Positions 53,321-63,996 of a stretch of 64,000 nt of DNA are shown here, in pieces; the first letter of the stretch is position 1; each line of letters starts with the position of its first letter. Both the position numbers and the translations under genes were made by a program. This stretch comes from Heracleum sosnowskyi (taxonomy: Eukaryota; Streptophyta; Magnoliopsida; Apiales; Apiaceae): NCBI GenBank assembly GCA_030848705.1, contig CM061235.1, forward strand, positions 133,493,228 through 133,557,227. The letters are read 5' to 3'. The notes beneath the pieces were generated by a model, which was not told the origin of the DNA, did not search any database, and was given only the letters and a program-made list of their open reading frames with translations.

Positions 53321-53591
53321 CTCTTTTTGTCCCATCCATTTCTTTACACTTTACTTTTTGGATGTCCCATCCAATTATTTACATTTCAATTTTTTTCAAA
53401 AATAGTAAAGTTTTATAATTTTAAAATTAACTGCTTCTCCTCCTCTCTTCCACTTTACTTACTTTATACCTTAAATACTGACGGGTCCCACCACTTTATT
53501 TATTTCTTTTTTACTTTTTTACCTATTTTACTTATATTTTTTAGACTCCGTGTCCAACTCAAATGTAAACAATTGAACGGCATAGAGAGAG
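53321..53591. mobile_element. MITE A, unit 13
   Basis: 271 nt; right end GGCATAGAGAGAG. Confidence 0.66.
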
Positions 53592-53854
53592 TATAACATA
53601 ACGAGAAAAATTATAATTTTGTTTTTAGCAACATGTTGTACTGTATATGCTATTTGCGTTTCAATTAATTTCCGAATACCATTTCATTAACGTATATTGA
53701 TTTTCTTATGTCTAATTACATAAATTAAATTATCCTTTTAATAACGTATATAGTTTACTTTTGTATTTAAGGTTGTGTAATTATTTCAGTGTAACCTCTA
53801 TTAAAATTTATATTAGCTTTTAATTGTACATTAATTGATATACATTTAATTATA

Positions 53855-53871
53855 ATGCATGTGTATAAATA
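53855..53871 (+). promoter_or_regulatory. Core promoter of pseudogene copy 13
   Basis: TATAAATA at 53864-53871. Copy 14 has no counterpart because its upstream region is lost. Confidence 0.65.
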
Positions 53872-53976
53872 GCCATACTTGGTGGTTCATTTTTCATAAA
53901 TCAACAAAGGGTAGTCTTGTCTCTCGTCACAACACAAAATCAATTATAATTTTATTACTCGTCACATTACAAAAAA

Positions 53977-54663
53977 ATGGAGAAGATCTCAATTATGTTT
54001 ATCATCTCTTTTGCCTTGATACTTTCTGTTTCTAGTAAGTTTAGTATCATTTTTTTTTCAATTAGTAAGTTTAAGATCAATGTACACTATATGATTTTTA
54101 AAGACCCGTCGATCGGAAACAATATTATAATGTTATATTGATCACATTTTACGATAAATGTAATAGTAACAAGTATCATATAATATTATTAAAATATCTT
54201 ACTATATCATACTTACATGCATTATTTTATTGGGATATTTTTAGTGATATTATTGTAATTTTGACTTTTTCTATTTGTACCATTTTCCCCTGGTTTCTAC
54301 AAATGGTGTCATACCATTGAGAATCCTCTAATTACAATTAACATTTAAAAAATATTGCAAATAAAAAATAAAAGATAGCAAAGATTAGACCATTGATGAA
54401 TAATATACTAAATTGCTCGTTGTTCTATGGCCTTGTAGTTTTGAGTTAATAAAGGTGATTGTTGTGCAGGTTCACGGTGATCAGACATGGTGGTAGAAGA
54501 TCCAGAAGTTGGTGCTCCTAACCAAATCATGAATGTTGGTACATGCGAAGGAAATAGTGCCAAAGGCAATGCTACTTGTCTCTATTTGTGTGATCACGTA
54601 TACCATTGTCCTGGTGGTTTGTGTTACTGTGGACCAAGTAATACTTGTCATATCACTTGTTAA
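53977..54663 (+). pseudogene. Cysteine-rich peptide copy 13, nonsense codon at Trp23
   Basis: Exon 1 (53977-54034) is intact and encodes the common signal peptide, not the copy 9 version. Exon 2 is 54470-54663. The third full codon of exon 2 is TGA where other copies have TGG (Trp23), so translation ends just after the signal peptide. Downstream, Lys26 is Met, Asp37 is Asn and Gln46 is Glu; all eight cysteine codons remain. The intron (435 nt) has the large deletion shared with copy 9, placing the two in one lineage. The poly(A) signal is AATGAA. Confidence 0.85.
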
Positions 54664-56530
54664 AACCCATAAATATTTTACCATTTTTTTATTAATTAAA
54701 TGAAGTGTATCGTTTTTTGCGAAGCACAGGTTACTTTCAATTTTTTTTATTATTTCAATAATTTAAAATAACATTTGTCTCTTTTATCTTTGTAATAATA
54801 TTAAAATATAATATAATAATAAGTGATCGATGCAGTTTAAATGTTAAATTTAATACGTTGTTGGTAGAAATTGAACCTTAAACTTATGTATATAAATTTT
54901 TAATTTTTTTTGTAAAAATACTTTTGTTTTGCAAAAATACGGGTTTTCAGTTTTTTTTTAAAATACGATTTTTCAATCTAATGCAATTGGATGGATCTTA
55001 AAAGTAACTTCAATTATTTTTCAGAAAAACATAAAAAAAGTTGCATCTGTTTGTTTCTTATTACAAATCACAAAAAAATTGCATTTGGTTACTTCTGATT
55101 ACCAATCGTATTTCTGCAAATATTTTTAAAAGATATTAGAGCTACAAATAAGTTTAAAGGAAATGAGTTTGTTAATAAGAGCTTGATGCTCCTAACCTAA
55201 GTAGTTAGTTAGGTGGGTACAAATGGTTTTTTTCATACGAATACATAAGGGTATTTTAATAGTTGCATTATTATCCCTCACACTCTTATATTATATAATA
55301 AGATATAATAAGATACAATAGGCGTGAAACATATCTTATTCAACTTTTTGGTTATGTGCCGTAATGAAGGGTCTATTAAATTTTGAGATATATAGATGAT
55401 AATCGCTAAATTTAATATTAAAAATTATATTTGGTTATTAATAAAATTATATTCAAATACTTAAAAAGTGTATTTTAATAATTTAAATAAAAAATTAAAT
55501 ATTAAAAAGTGAAATTGATCTAAATCAAGGGTGTGAATATATCACTTCCAAAAATTTATTATATTCACACTGCCTCTTTACTATTTTGACTATATCTTAC
55601 ATTATAAAAATCAAATTTGGACGATTTCATAGCGCACGCGAAAATCAAAAAATAATTTTAATTTGGTGATGATTTAACAATTATTATCTAACCGAAAATA
55701 CTCGAAAACTGAAAAAGAAAAGAAAATTACAAATTTTTATATTGTTCAACTTCGAGAATCTACTCATATTTGCTTTATGTTATTAAAATGCACTTTTTAG
55801 GATTTGAATATAATCCTACTAAAATGTAAATATACCTTTTACTATCAGATGCGACGATTCTCATTCGTCCACTTTAAAAGCAGCGATCCTTATTAATTTA
55901 ACGAAACAAAGACGGTGATTACCAAAATTTCAGGTAAGATCCCTTCACTTATTATATATAAAGTATAAAATACGTGTAATTTAAATTTTTTTCTTGCTAA
56001 AAAAATGTCATCCTTCTAAATAGAACCGCATACTTTGAATATCCATGAAAGATAAGATTTAAGTAACTTTTCCGTCTAAAAAGATTAAAATCTTTTTTGC
56101 AAGTCTAAAAAAATTGTAGTTCTTTATACTTGCAACAATTTGATTAGAGGTCTTGAATTGGGATTTTTGTTTGTTTGAGCAACTGGATCAAGTAGATCCG
56201 ACAATTTGATACACACAAATTAAATGATATGACACGAAATGATACGAAAATTTAGTGGTTGTGTTTATCTTTAGTACACGACAGGAAAGTACACGAATAC
56301 GAAAGTACACGGCTTAGATTTAGTGTCCTGCTTGGATTTAGTATTAGGGTAAATGACATGACACGACACGAAGTACACGACATAAATATATTAATTCATA
56401 AATAATACTCCCCCGTCCCTCTCATTTCTTTACAGTGTTTTACACTACTTGGCACGAATTTTAAGCCTCCTATAAAGTATAGCTCTACAACTTAGTTTTA
56501 TAACTTAATTTATTTTTATAAATAAAAATT

Positions 56531-57252
56531 GGGCTTTTTTCATAAATATCCCATTCCAGAAATATTTTTGCAAAAATACCTTTTCAAATTTTTTTTTTTT
56601 GCGAAAATACCATCTTATTTGCAAAAATACCTTCTGCAAACTGCAACCAAAATCAACCACAGATGGAACTTGTTAATAATGGTGTTTTTCCGGCGTCCTG
56701 ATTTTAGGGTTGTAAACAACCCTAAAATCAGGGTAGGTTAGGGTTTAGAGTCTAGGGTTTAGGGTTGTAAACAACCCTAAACCCTAAACCCTAAGTCCGT
56801 TTACGAATTATTCGTCATTCTTAATATTTCTAAAATCCAAAATAGAAACATTGAACCCCAAAAGTTAACTATTGAACCCCAGGGTAAACCAAGACCATAA
56901 GTTTACCCCTTTTATTAATAATTTTTTTTGAATTCTTAGCTGTTTTTTCAATTATTTTTTAAAAAGTTGCATCTTGTTGCATCTAGTTTCAACCACATAT
57001 GCAACTGGATGCAAACTACGTAGGTTGTATTTGAAAAGTTGCATCCAGTTGCATCTAGTTGCAATAACACATGCAACCGGATGCAACCTACGTAGGTTGT
57101 ATTTAGTTGCAGAACGTATTTTTGCAAAAATCTTTTTAAAAGATGGTATTTTCGCAAATTATTTTTAAAAAGAAGGTATTTTTGTAAATATTTTGAGAAG
57201 ATGGTAAAATCGCAAAAAAACTTTAAAAAAGTGGTATTTTTGATAAATATCC
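56531..57252. mobile_element. Mutator-like non-autonomous element (722 nt) with 9-nt target duplication
   Basis: ATAAAAATT at 56522-56530 is repeated at 57253-57261, a 9-nt target duplication as made by Mutator-like transposases. The ends are imperfect inverted repeats about 100 nt long, rich in GCAAAAATACC and GCGAAAATACC motifs. The interior holds two TTAGGGTTGT palindromes with flanking CCCTAAA steps (56704-56795) and a 57-nt direct duplication (56976-57032, 57048-57104). There is no transposase, so it would depend on one elsewhere. It sits inside MITE B of unit 13. Confidence 0.75.
56704..56795. repeat. Telomere-like inverted repeats inside the Mutator-like element
   Basis: Two palindromes (56704-56725 and 56759-56780) each pair TTAGGGTTGT with ACAACCCTAA around a central AA, joined by TTTAGGG/CCCTAAA steps. 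These match the Arabidopsis-type plant telomere repeat but face both ways, so they are not a simple relic of a chromosome end. Confidence 0.75.
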
Positions 57253-57699
57253 ATAAAAATTTAAACATTATATTTTTATTCATTAGAAGAAAAAATTTAA
57301 AATAATTTATCGGAGTATATATTAAAAGAGCCTTAAAATGCGTGCCGAGTCCCCATCCCCCAATGTAAAGAATTGAGGGGGACGGAAGGAGTAATATTTA
57401 TAATAGGTATATGTATATTTATTTATAAAATTATAGATATTTTTATAATTTTATATGTAAATATGATGTAAGTATGCTTAGCAAAAGAAAAAAATGATGT
57501 AATTATATAACTTTTAATATATATTTGTAAAAGTTTTGCCTAAAATTTTAATATTTTAATATATTTATTTGTTTATTTTCATATTTTCATTTAATATTAC
57601 CCGAAACACGAAAGTACATGAATCCTAAACAAAACATATTTGAGTCACATTTGTGTATGAATCAGTTCTATTTAGTAGTCAACTTCAGTTTTTATGTAA

Positions 57700-57850
57700 T
57701 TGAAGATATGACATTTAATACTAATTATTCTGATTTAATTACCATAACAGTTGTCATCAGGATTTAATATCAGTTACAGCTCAGTCAGGATTTCCTGGTC
57801 CATCAGGATTTGATCATCATCAGTACTTACTCAAGCCATCGGGATTTCCT
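57700..57850. other. Unassigned sequence with repeated CATCAGGATTT motifs
   Basis: It joins array sequence on the left and Copia reverse transcriptase remnants on the right. CAGGATTT recurs several times (CATCAGGATTTAAT, GTCAGGATTTCC, CATCAGGATTTGATC). It may be part of another LTR, but nothing in it identifies a family. Confidence 0.4.
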
Positions 57851-58463
57851 TTTGCCTAAAACCCTTAGCTACCAGTCTAGCCTTATACTTATCTATTGAG
57901 TCATCCGGGTTCATCTTTCTTTTGAAGATCTACTTACATCCTATAGTAGTACACCCAGGAGGAAGATCAACCAACTCCCATGTTCCATTAGAAACAATAG
58001 AGTCAATCTCACTCTTTACAACACCTTTCTAGTGCCTTGACTCCGAAGAATCCATGGCTTGTGGGAAAGTCAAAGGTTCATCCTCGACATTGTAAGTGAC
58101 AAAATCACTTCCAAAGTCCTTGACTACATTTGTACGCTTACTCCTTCTAGGTTCATCTACTTCGTCAAGAGTAGAACTACTATCAGGATCAGCCTTTTCC
58201 AGATCAACAACAGGTTTCTCATACTGCACCACCGACCATAGACCCTTTTCCGTAAGCCACAGTTTCATCTTTTTCTACCAACGAGAAAAACCAACACCCT
58301 CACCGAATTTATCAGGAATTCCTGACAAATCGATAGGCTGTGGGAAACGGTACATGGTCCAATCAATGGTGGGTACAGTAACACCAGAACCAGAAGCATT
58401 AGCACCAACACCAGGAGTTACAGTTTCGTTAACCATCTTGCTAATTAATAATATATAACACAT
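57850..58463 (-). pseudogene. Internally deleted Ty1/Copia polyprotein (gag start joined to reverse transcriptase start)
   Basis: Read on the minus strand, a start at 58434 (MVNETVTPG) opens a gag-like segment ending in the motif W-L-T-E-K-G-L-W-S-V-V. Near 58205 the frame passes directly into the linker before the reverse transcriptase (RRSKR, then SSESRH), followed by EIDSIVSNGTWELVDLPPG and KYKARLVAKGF. Zinc knuckle, protease and integrase are absent, and the reverse transcriptase stops before its catalytic motifs. Three in-frame TAG codons interrupt it; at least two replace the Trp usual at those places (after SSESRH and after GCK). This is a dead transposon protein, not a host gene. Confidence 0.8.
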
Positions 58464-59408
58464 AATAATCTCTTCAAGATTGTTGGGTATAATAACTAAC
58501 TACACAACAACAATAGGGCAGTTATATATCTTTTGTATCAACAAGAACATGCAAATAATACCAATTAACAAAACAAACATGAAGGTCGAAACAATAATAT
58601 ATAATTAGAGACTGTAAATAAAAATATAAGAAAAAACACTTATCTCTCAGGAGCTTTAACAAATACTGAAAGATAAAAACAGCTGAGTCGCCAAGCCTTA
58701 GAGAAGTCTTGACTGTTCTTGAAGAGATTATTGCCCCACTTACGCTGTGTTGGGTTGCAGTAATATCACTCCCAGGATAAAACAGCACAAATCAATCCAC
58801 TCACAGTAGGAATGATCAACAGCGACCAGCACCTCAGTTTGCCCAAAAAAAAACTATGTATAATCTATGAGAGAGAGAGCAGAGAAGAAAACTGATGCTA
58901 GGGTTTTTCTGAGTTACGTATATCTCACATCTCTGTCAAACGTTAAATAAACAGGTAACAAAATTCCTCACCCAGGTCGCCTCGCGTACGCGAGATGCCG
59001 AGACATTCGCCCTTCGACCCGAGTCATGACGTGGCGTGGCGAGGCGAGGCGGGCGGCGGTGGCGCGCGCGTGTGTGTGTGTGTGCGTGAGGCACATAATA
59101 ACACCATGCACACCCACATGCCTTAGTAGTTGTACACTACTCTTGCACATGATTCTATATAAACCCACCAACCTCTCATTACCATTTCTATGTGGGATAC
59201 AAGTTATTTCAATATAACCAACCCACATAACCCATTTCAAGCAACCTATTTCAACTCAATTTATTTATGGATTCCACTAAGAAAAGGTCTTAGATCCAAA
59301 CATGAAAGTTTAAGTCCTCATTACAAGGAACAACCTCCAATTGTTAGTTTCCGGAAATTTCATCAAGAACATATTTAAAATATGACTCAAACTTTCCATT
59401 TTCTAACA
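58464..59408 (-). mobile_element. 5' LTR and leader of the Copia remnant
   Basis: On the minus strand the element starts TGTTAGAAAATGG at 59408, next to array intron sequence. A TATA box (TTTATATAG, 59155-59163) is followed by a GC-rich stretch (58970-59090) with a CA/CG run, an ACGT core and alternating GC dinucleotides, then a leader to the gag start. I could not place the LTR's inner end or a tRNA primer site. Three short frames on each strand here look like chance. Confidence 0.6.
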
Positions 59409-60147
59409 CACTATATGATTTTTAAAGACCAGTCGATCGGAAACAATATTATAATGTTATATTGATCACATTTTACGATAAATGTAATAGTAACAAGTAT
59501 CATATAATATTATTAAAATATCTTATTATATCATACTTACATGCATTATTTTATTGGGATATTTCTAGTGATATTATTGTAATTTTGACTTTTTCTATTT
59601 GTACCATTTTTCCATAGTATTGGTTTTTACAAATGGTGTCATACAATTGAGAATCCTCTAATTACAATTAACATTTAAAAAAATTGCAAATAAAAAATAA
59701 AAGATAGTAAAGATTAGACCATTGACGAATACTATACTAAATTGCTTGCTGTTCCAGGAGCGGAAGAAAATCAAATTGAATTTATCTTTGATTTTTATTT
59801 TAAAATATTTAATGATGGTTAAAGAATTTCTTATTTTGATAAATAATAACACAATGGTAGGATTGAGAATTTCCCAAATTTATTTGAAAGACTTGTATTG
59901 GTACATCTGCATGGCCTTGTAGTTTTGAGTTAATAAAGGTGATTGTTGTGCAGGTTCACGGTGGTCAGACAAGGTGGTAGAAGATCCAGAAGTTGGTGCT
60001 CCTGACCAAATCATGAATGTTGGTACATGCGAAGGAAATAGTGCCAAAGGCAATGCTACTTGTCTCTATTTATGTGATCACGTATACCATTGTCCTGGTG
60101 GTTTGTGTTACCGTGGGCCAAGTAATACTTGTCATATCACTTGTTAA
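59409..60147 (+). pseudogene. Cysteine-rich peptide copy 14, 5'-truncated with a Cys-to-Arg change
   Basis: Only the intron from the ACTATATGATTTTT motif onward and exon 2 (59954-60147) remain. The promoter, exon 1 and intron start are replaced by Copia sequence ending at 59408. The acceptor is intact and exon 2 is open. However, the codon for Cys73, second cysteine of the CxC pair, is CGT (Arg), which would break the inferred disulfide core. Glu46 is shared with copies 11 and 13. The intron lacks the large deletion of copies 9 and 13 but shares their ACTATATG and TTATTGGGATAT variants, so it represents that lineage before the deletion. AATAAA is present. It is the last gene copy of the array in this window. 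Confidence 0.87.
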
Positions 60148-60248
60148 AGCCCATAAATATTTTACTGTTTTTTTATTAATTAAATAAAGTGTATCGTTTT
60201 TTGCATCTTAAATATATTAGCTTATAGCCCGTGTGAAGCACGAGTTAC

Positions 60249-61415
60249 TGTTAGGTCCCGATAAGTTTGTAGAAGGAGGGTTGAATACAAACTATACCGT
60301 TTTATCGAATTTGTCCGTTTAAAGATTAAACAATTGATGATCAAATTATGCGGAATTAAATGAAACAGAATTCAAGTTAAATATAACTTATATTAAAATT
60401 GAAAGGTGTTAGTCAATACAATACAAGTGAATAAATTCTAGTGGTTTAGATTTAACACTATAATTTTTAGAATTGATTCTCTTAAGAAATTGATCCTGCA
60501 ATTCTTGAGTTTTTCTGGACATAAACTTTCTGTGTAAAATGATGAAATGTTGAGTTATGTTGATTTTGTCTTGATCACTTTCTATTAACTAATCCACTTG
60601 ATTATTGTATTAATCTGCACGTGGATTTGTCATAAAGTAGAAAGACTATGATTAAAGCAGAAAAGACTATTTTGTAAACAGAAAGACTATTTTTAATTCC
60701 AAAAAGACTATCCTAAGTCTGAAAAGACTTTCGGTAAGACTTAGTGAATATTAAAAATACTTTCAGAATTTATAAATAACTTCAGTAGAACTATCGGTAA
60801 TACTACCAAGATAGTCTTTCTGAAATTACTTTAAGTCTTTCTGAATTTAGAATGTTAGATTTAATTCTAAATTAATTACCTACTTAATTATTTTACCAAA
60901 GAATTAATTTATTAGTTAAATTAATTAAATAAAATAGATAATTAAAGGAGAATGAAAACTAATTTCTTAATTAAAGAAATAGTCCTGAGAATCACTTTAA
61001 TTAATGACTAACTTCTACTGACTGTTGTTGACGCTCGATTTACTGTCTGGTTCATGAGTGACTAATGACAATGGTTGTTCTTCATTTCTAACTTTGAAAG
61101 CTGTGATTCTCTTCTCTTTAAATCCCTTCAATTAACCACTGTAACCTGTACCTTTGCTGTCACACTCCTGAAATCTCTGTCACTTTAATAAATCCATTTT
61201 CTTGAAAACTTCACTGAGGCTTGATCAAATTAATGAACTTCTTTCAATGTAGAATTACTTCAAATCTGTAGATGACTTTTATCTTCATTCTTTTGACTGT
61301 TATGATCTTATGAGATTCATGTGACAATTTGAATTATTACTTACTTATTACAAACTTGTTTAAGGTTGAGTTATATCCTCGATGTAAACAACTAGGCCTA
61401 AACATATGCCTTTCA
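60249..61415 (-). mobile_element. Copia-type LTR, probably the 3' LTR of a SIRE/Maximus-like element (1,167 nt)
   Basis: The plus strand starts TGTTAGGTCCCG and ends CCTTTCA, giving TG...CA ends in both readings. On the minus strand it is preceded directly by AATAGGGGGAGAT, a polypurine tract, which fixes the orientation and marks this as the 3' LTR. The left flank GTTAC (60244-60248) would be half of a 5-nt target duplication; the other half lies beyond the window. It inserted just 3' of gene copy 14, inside the hairpin region. Several GAAAGACTAT-type short repeats lie at 60640-60850. No coding frame. Confidence 0.7.
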
Positions 61416-61428
61416 ATCTCCCCCTATT
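61416..61428 (-). promoter_or_regulatory. Polypurine tract of the Copia element
   Basis: On the minus strand AATAGGGGGAGAT lies immediately before the LTR start; it would prime plus-strand DNA synthesis. The following 246 nt to the end of the ORF look untranslated. Confidence 0.65.
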
Positions 61429-61674
61429 TGTTTGTTAGAGAATAACAAGCAAATACTTAGAGGATAACTCAACTAACTAAACAAGTAGAAATAAGACATT
61501 AAAAGCTAATTAAATAATAACACAAGGTTCTGGATTTCATTAAACATGATCCAAATTCAAACATTAAAGGTAAGTACAAGATAGATGTTCCTCTAGACTG
61601 AACATATGAATACATTTATCCTATCTTGATATACCTAGACTCTAAACATTTAACATTTACAATATAGAGCTTCT

Positions 61675-63363
61675 TCAATTGTCTTCATCCATCATCTCTC
61701 CTTTTTCTAGTGCTTCAAGCAAATCCTTGTCCAGGACATGATCAGATTCAGAAGTAATGCCACTAGGTCTGACAGGTTGAGTTGTGACTTTCTTCAGCCT
61801 ATTCTTCATTTGATGATATCTTGTGATATTGTCTATGCAATAGTCTTGAATCAAATCAGCAACTTCTGTCTTCTCTTGTGTAGCAAATCCTGAAGTCCTT
61901 AACATGTTCTCCAGATAGACAAGATGCTTGGCAGTAAAATCTTTCAAAGAGATTGGATCCACACCACAAGTCTGAAGTGCCCTTCCTTTAAAGAATTTGA
62001 CTTCATAAAGTACTTCCACCACTTGAGGACTAGCTTTTGCAAAATCTCTAAGCTGGTCATGTAGCAGCTCAACCAATGGAGAAGTTCTTTTCAGTTTGCC
62101 CATAAAGACCCATAGTTTAGAGAGAGTTCTACTTTCCAGAAGATTGAGAGAAACTAAGAAAGTTCCCTCATTATGTGTGTAGATGTAGATCTTCAACTCC
62201 TCTCTAACTCTGTCAAATCCAGTTGTGATCCTTGAAATCTCTGCATGAAGAGCTTTCATATATACAGTGTTGTCTGGATTGACCTTCTTGTATCTTTCTA
62301 GCATACCAAGAAACTTTCCATCATTGTTAGTTCCTTCCTGATGTGCAAACATCGCTCTAGCCTTGTCCCATTCTTCTCCAAGCTTCAATCTCATATTTAA
62401 TTTTCTGTCCTTTACCTTCAGATTGTGAAGCCTTTGCTTTTCTTGTTGTTCAGCTTTTTGGATAACAAGATACTTAGAAATGATGTCAGATACTTTTATA
62501 TTCTCCTCCTCTCTTCTTTTAAGATCAGCTTTCTGTCTCACCAGCTCAGCTTCAAAGGCAGGATCAACATTAGATTCTTCTTCCCAGTCAGCATAATCAG
62601 CTTCTTCTTCAACCTCCACATCACCAAAGATATCTTCAGGGGCTTCTTCAGATTCAACATAGTCAAAATCTCCTTATTCACCTTGATAATAGTCAACATT
62701 AGAAAAAGTTAACTTCTGCTTTCCTTTGTCCTTGCCTGAACCTCCAGCTTGACTTCCAGCTTGATCTCCTCCTCCTTTTCCTCCTCCTTGTTTCTCCACA
62801 TTCTCCCCCTTAGTTGAGGAATCCTCTACAGATTTGACTTGAGTTACATCAGGATTAACCTCACTTCTTCCCCTTATAGCTCCTTCATCACCTCCATCCC
62901 CTCCTTGATCATCCTCATCCTCATCCTCATCATCATCATCACCCTCAAAGAATTTCTTCTGTTCAGTATTGGGTTGATGTGAATTCTTGATCATGTTATA
63001 CAAATGCTTCATCCCCTCATTAAGATGCTCTATTCCTCCTTCTATCCTCGACATCCTTTCTTCATTAAACGTTTGATTTTCATCAGCTGTTTGTAGAATA
63101 AAGTCCAGCTTGGTAGAAATAGAAGCAATCTCCTTGACACTCTCTGATATCTGAGCATTTGACATTGTAAGATCAGAGATGTCTGAAGCCACAAGTACTT
63201 GAGACTGTTGGATGGCATTCAGCTTTGGGAGTAGAGAAACTTTCAGACCTTCCAAATCATCCTTGACAGTACCTAGCTGATTAGTTACAGAGGTGGAAGA
63301 AGAAGACCGTTCAACCACTTGTGCTTTAAGAAGATCCTTTTCAGCCTGGGTTTCCATGAGTTA
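61675..63363 (-). pseudogene. Envelope-like 3' ORF of the Copia element, broken by stop codons
   Basis: Two long open stretches, 63357-62674 (227 residues) and 62671-61675, lie in one frame and are separated by a single TAA at 62674-62676, so they were one ORF. Another in-frame TAA at 63361-63363 stands just before the first ATG, and coding-like sequence continues upstream of it. The first part has heptad-like coiled-coil sequence (residues 5-115), then an acidic run (DDDDEDEDEDD near 140) and a Gly/Lys-rich stretch. The second has an acidic start, a Lys/Glu/Arg-rich helix and a mixed alpha-helical C-terminus. The position between polymerase and 3' LTR matches the extra ORF of SIRE-type Copia elements, called envelope-like though its role is unproven. 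No transmembrane segment is seen in what remains. Confidence 0.55.
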
Positions 63364-63893
63364 TTTCTGAAGACTAGCTATCTGAGCTAACAACAAAGCA
63401 GTGTTTGTGTCAGTACGTGTGTGCACTCACCTCAATTGCTCTCACTACTAGAAAACTGTCAATAGACATCGCACATATAACATCGGTTTATGATGCCACC
63501 GGTGTAAAAGAGCTTTATTAACATCAGTATAAAAATAACCGATGTCTTTGTATTGTTACAACATCACATTATATCTTAACCGATGTCTAAACATTATCTT
63601 TAAAAAAACATTCACGCCCGCTAATACTTCCCCCCTTTGCCTATTTTTTCCCCTCTACAAATTTCCCCCCTTGGCCAATTTTTCTTCCCCAAATTTTCCC
63701 CCAAATTTCCCCCCATCCCCCCCTTTTCCCTGCCCCTTTTCCCCAGTTTTTACTAAAACAAAAATAAATCTTAGTAAAAAAAAATTAAACAAAAACCCTC
63801 ACACACCTCTCTCGACCTCACCTCACTTATCTCGAATTCACACCCCTCTGAATAACCCTAATCGAACTCCTCCACCATCTCTTTCAAATCGAA

Positions 63894-63959
63894 GCTCAAG
63901 TTAATCGAATCGGTATTGAACTCTCTCTCTCGCTCAAGTTAATCGAATCGGTATTGAAC
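63894..63959 (+). repeat. 28-nt direct duplication, period 38
   Basis: GCTCAAGTTAATCGAATCGG begins both copies (63894 and 63932), which are separated by CT-rich linker. Confidence 0.85.
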
Positions 63960-63960
63960 A

Positions 63961-63962
<2 letters not shown>

Positions 63963-63992
<30 letters not shown>
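63963..63992. repeat. (CT)n microsatellite
   Basis: About 15 CT steps near the window end. Confidence 0.95.

Positions 63993-63996
<4 letters not shown>

Larger units (their letters stand above)
56408..57391. mobile_element. MITE B, unit 13, split by a Mutator-like insertion
   Basis: About 253 nt of MITE sequence lies on either side of the 56531-57252 insert plus its 9-nt target duplication. Confidence 0.78.
53021..57699 (+). repeat. Tandem unit 13 carrying a Mutator-like insertion (truncated right end)
   Basis: Follows the unit plan until TTTTTATGTAAT near 57699, where array sequence stops and Copia-derived DNA begins. The left arm of the 3' hairpin is deleted near 54718. Confidence 0.88.

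Noticed and set aside
56704..56795. Interstitial telomere from a chromosome fusion
   Set aside because: The stretch is short, faces both ways and lies inside a transposon with its own target duplication.
56948..57283. 111-residue minus-strand frame and 64-residue plus-strand frame in the Mutator-like insert
   Set aside because: They cover the inverted repeat and the 57-nt duplication, with no recognisable domain and open frames on both strands, as expected by chance.
1..57699. Satellite or CRISPR-like array
   Set aside because: Units are 4.3 kb, contain spliced genes with conserved promoters and show no spacer-repeat alternation. This is a gene array in plant DNA.
58968..59240. 90-residue minus-strand frame over the GC-rich patch
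   Set aside because: It lies in the LTR and leader of the Copia remnant, across the TATA box and a CA-dinucleotide run.
63542..63904. Pro/Ser-rich 120-residue frame at the right end
   Set aside because: It translates C/T-rich low-complexity DNA inside the CACTA element.
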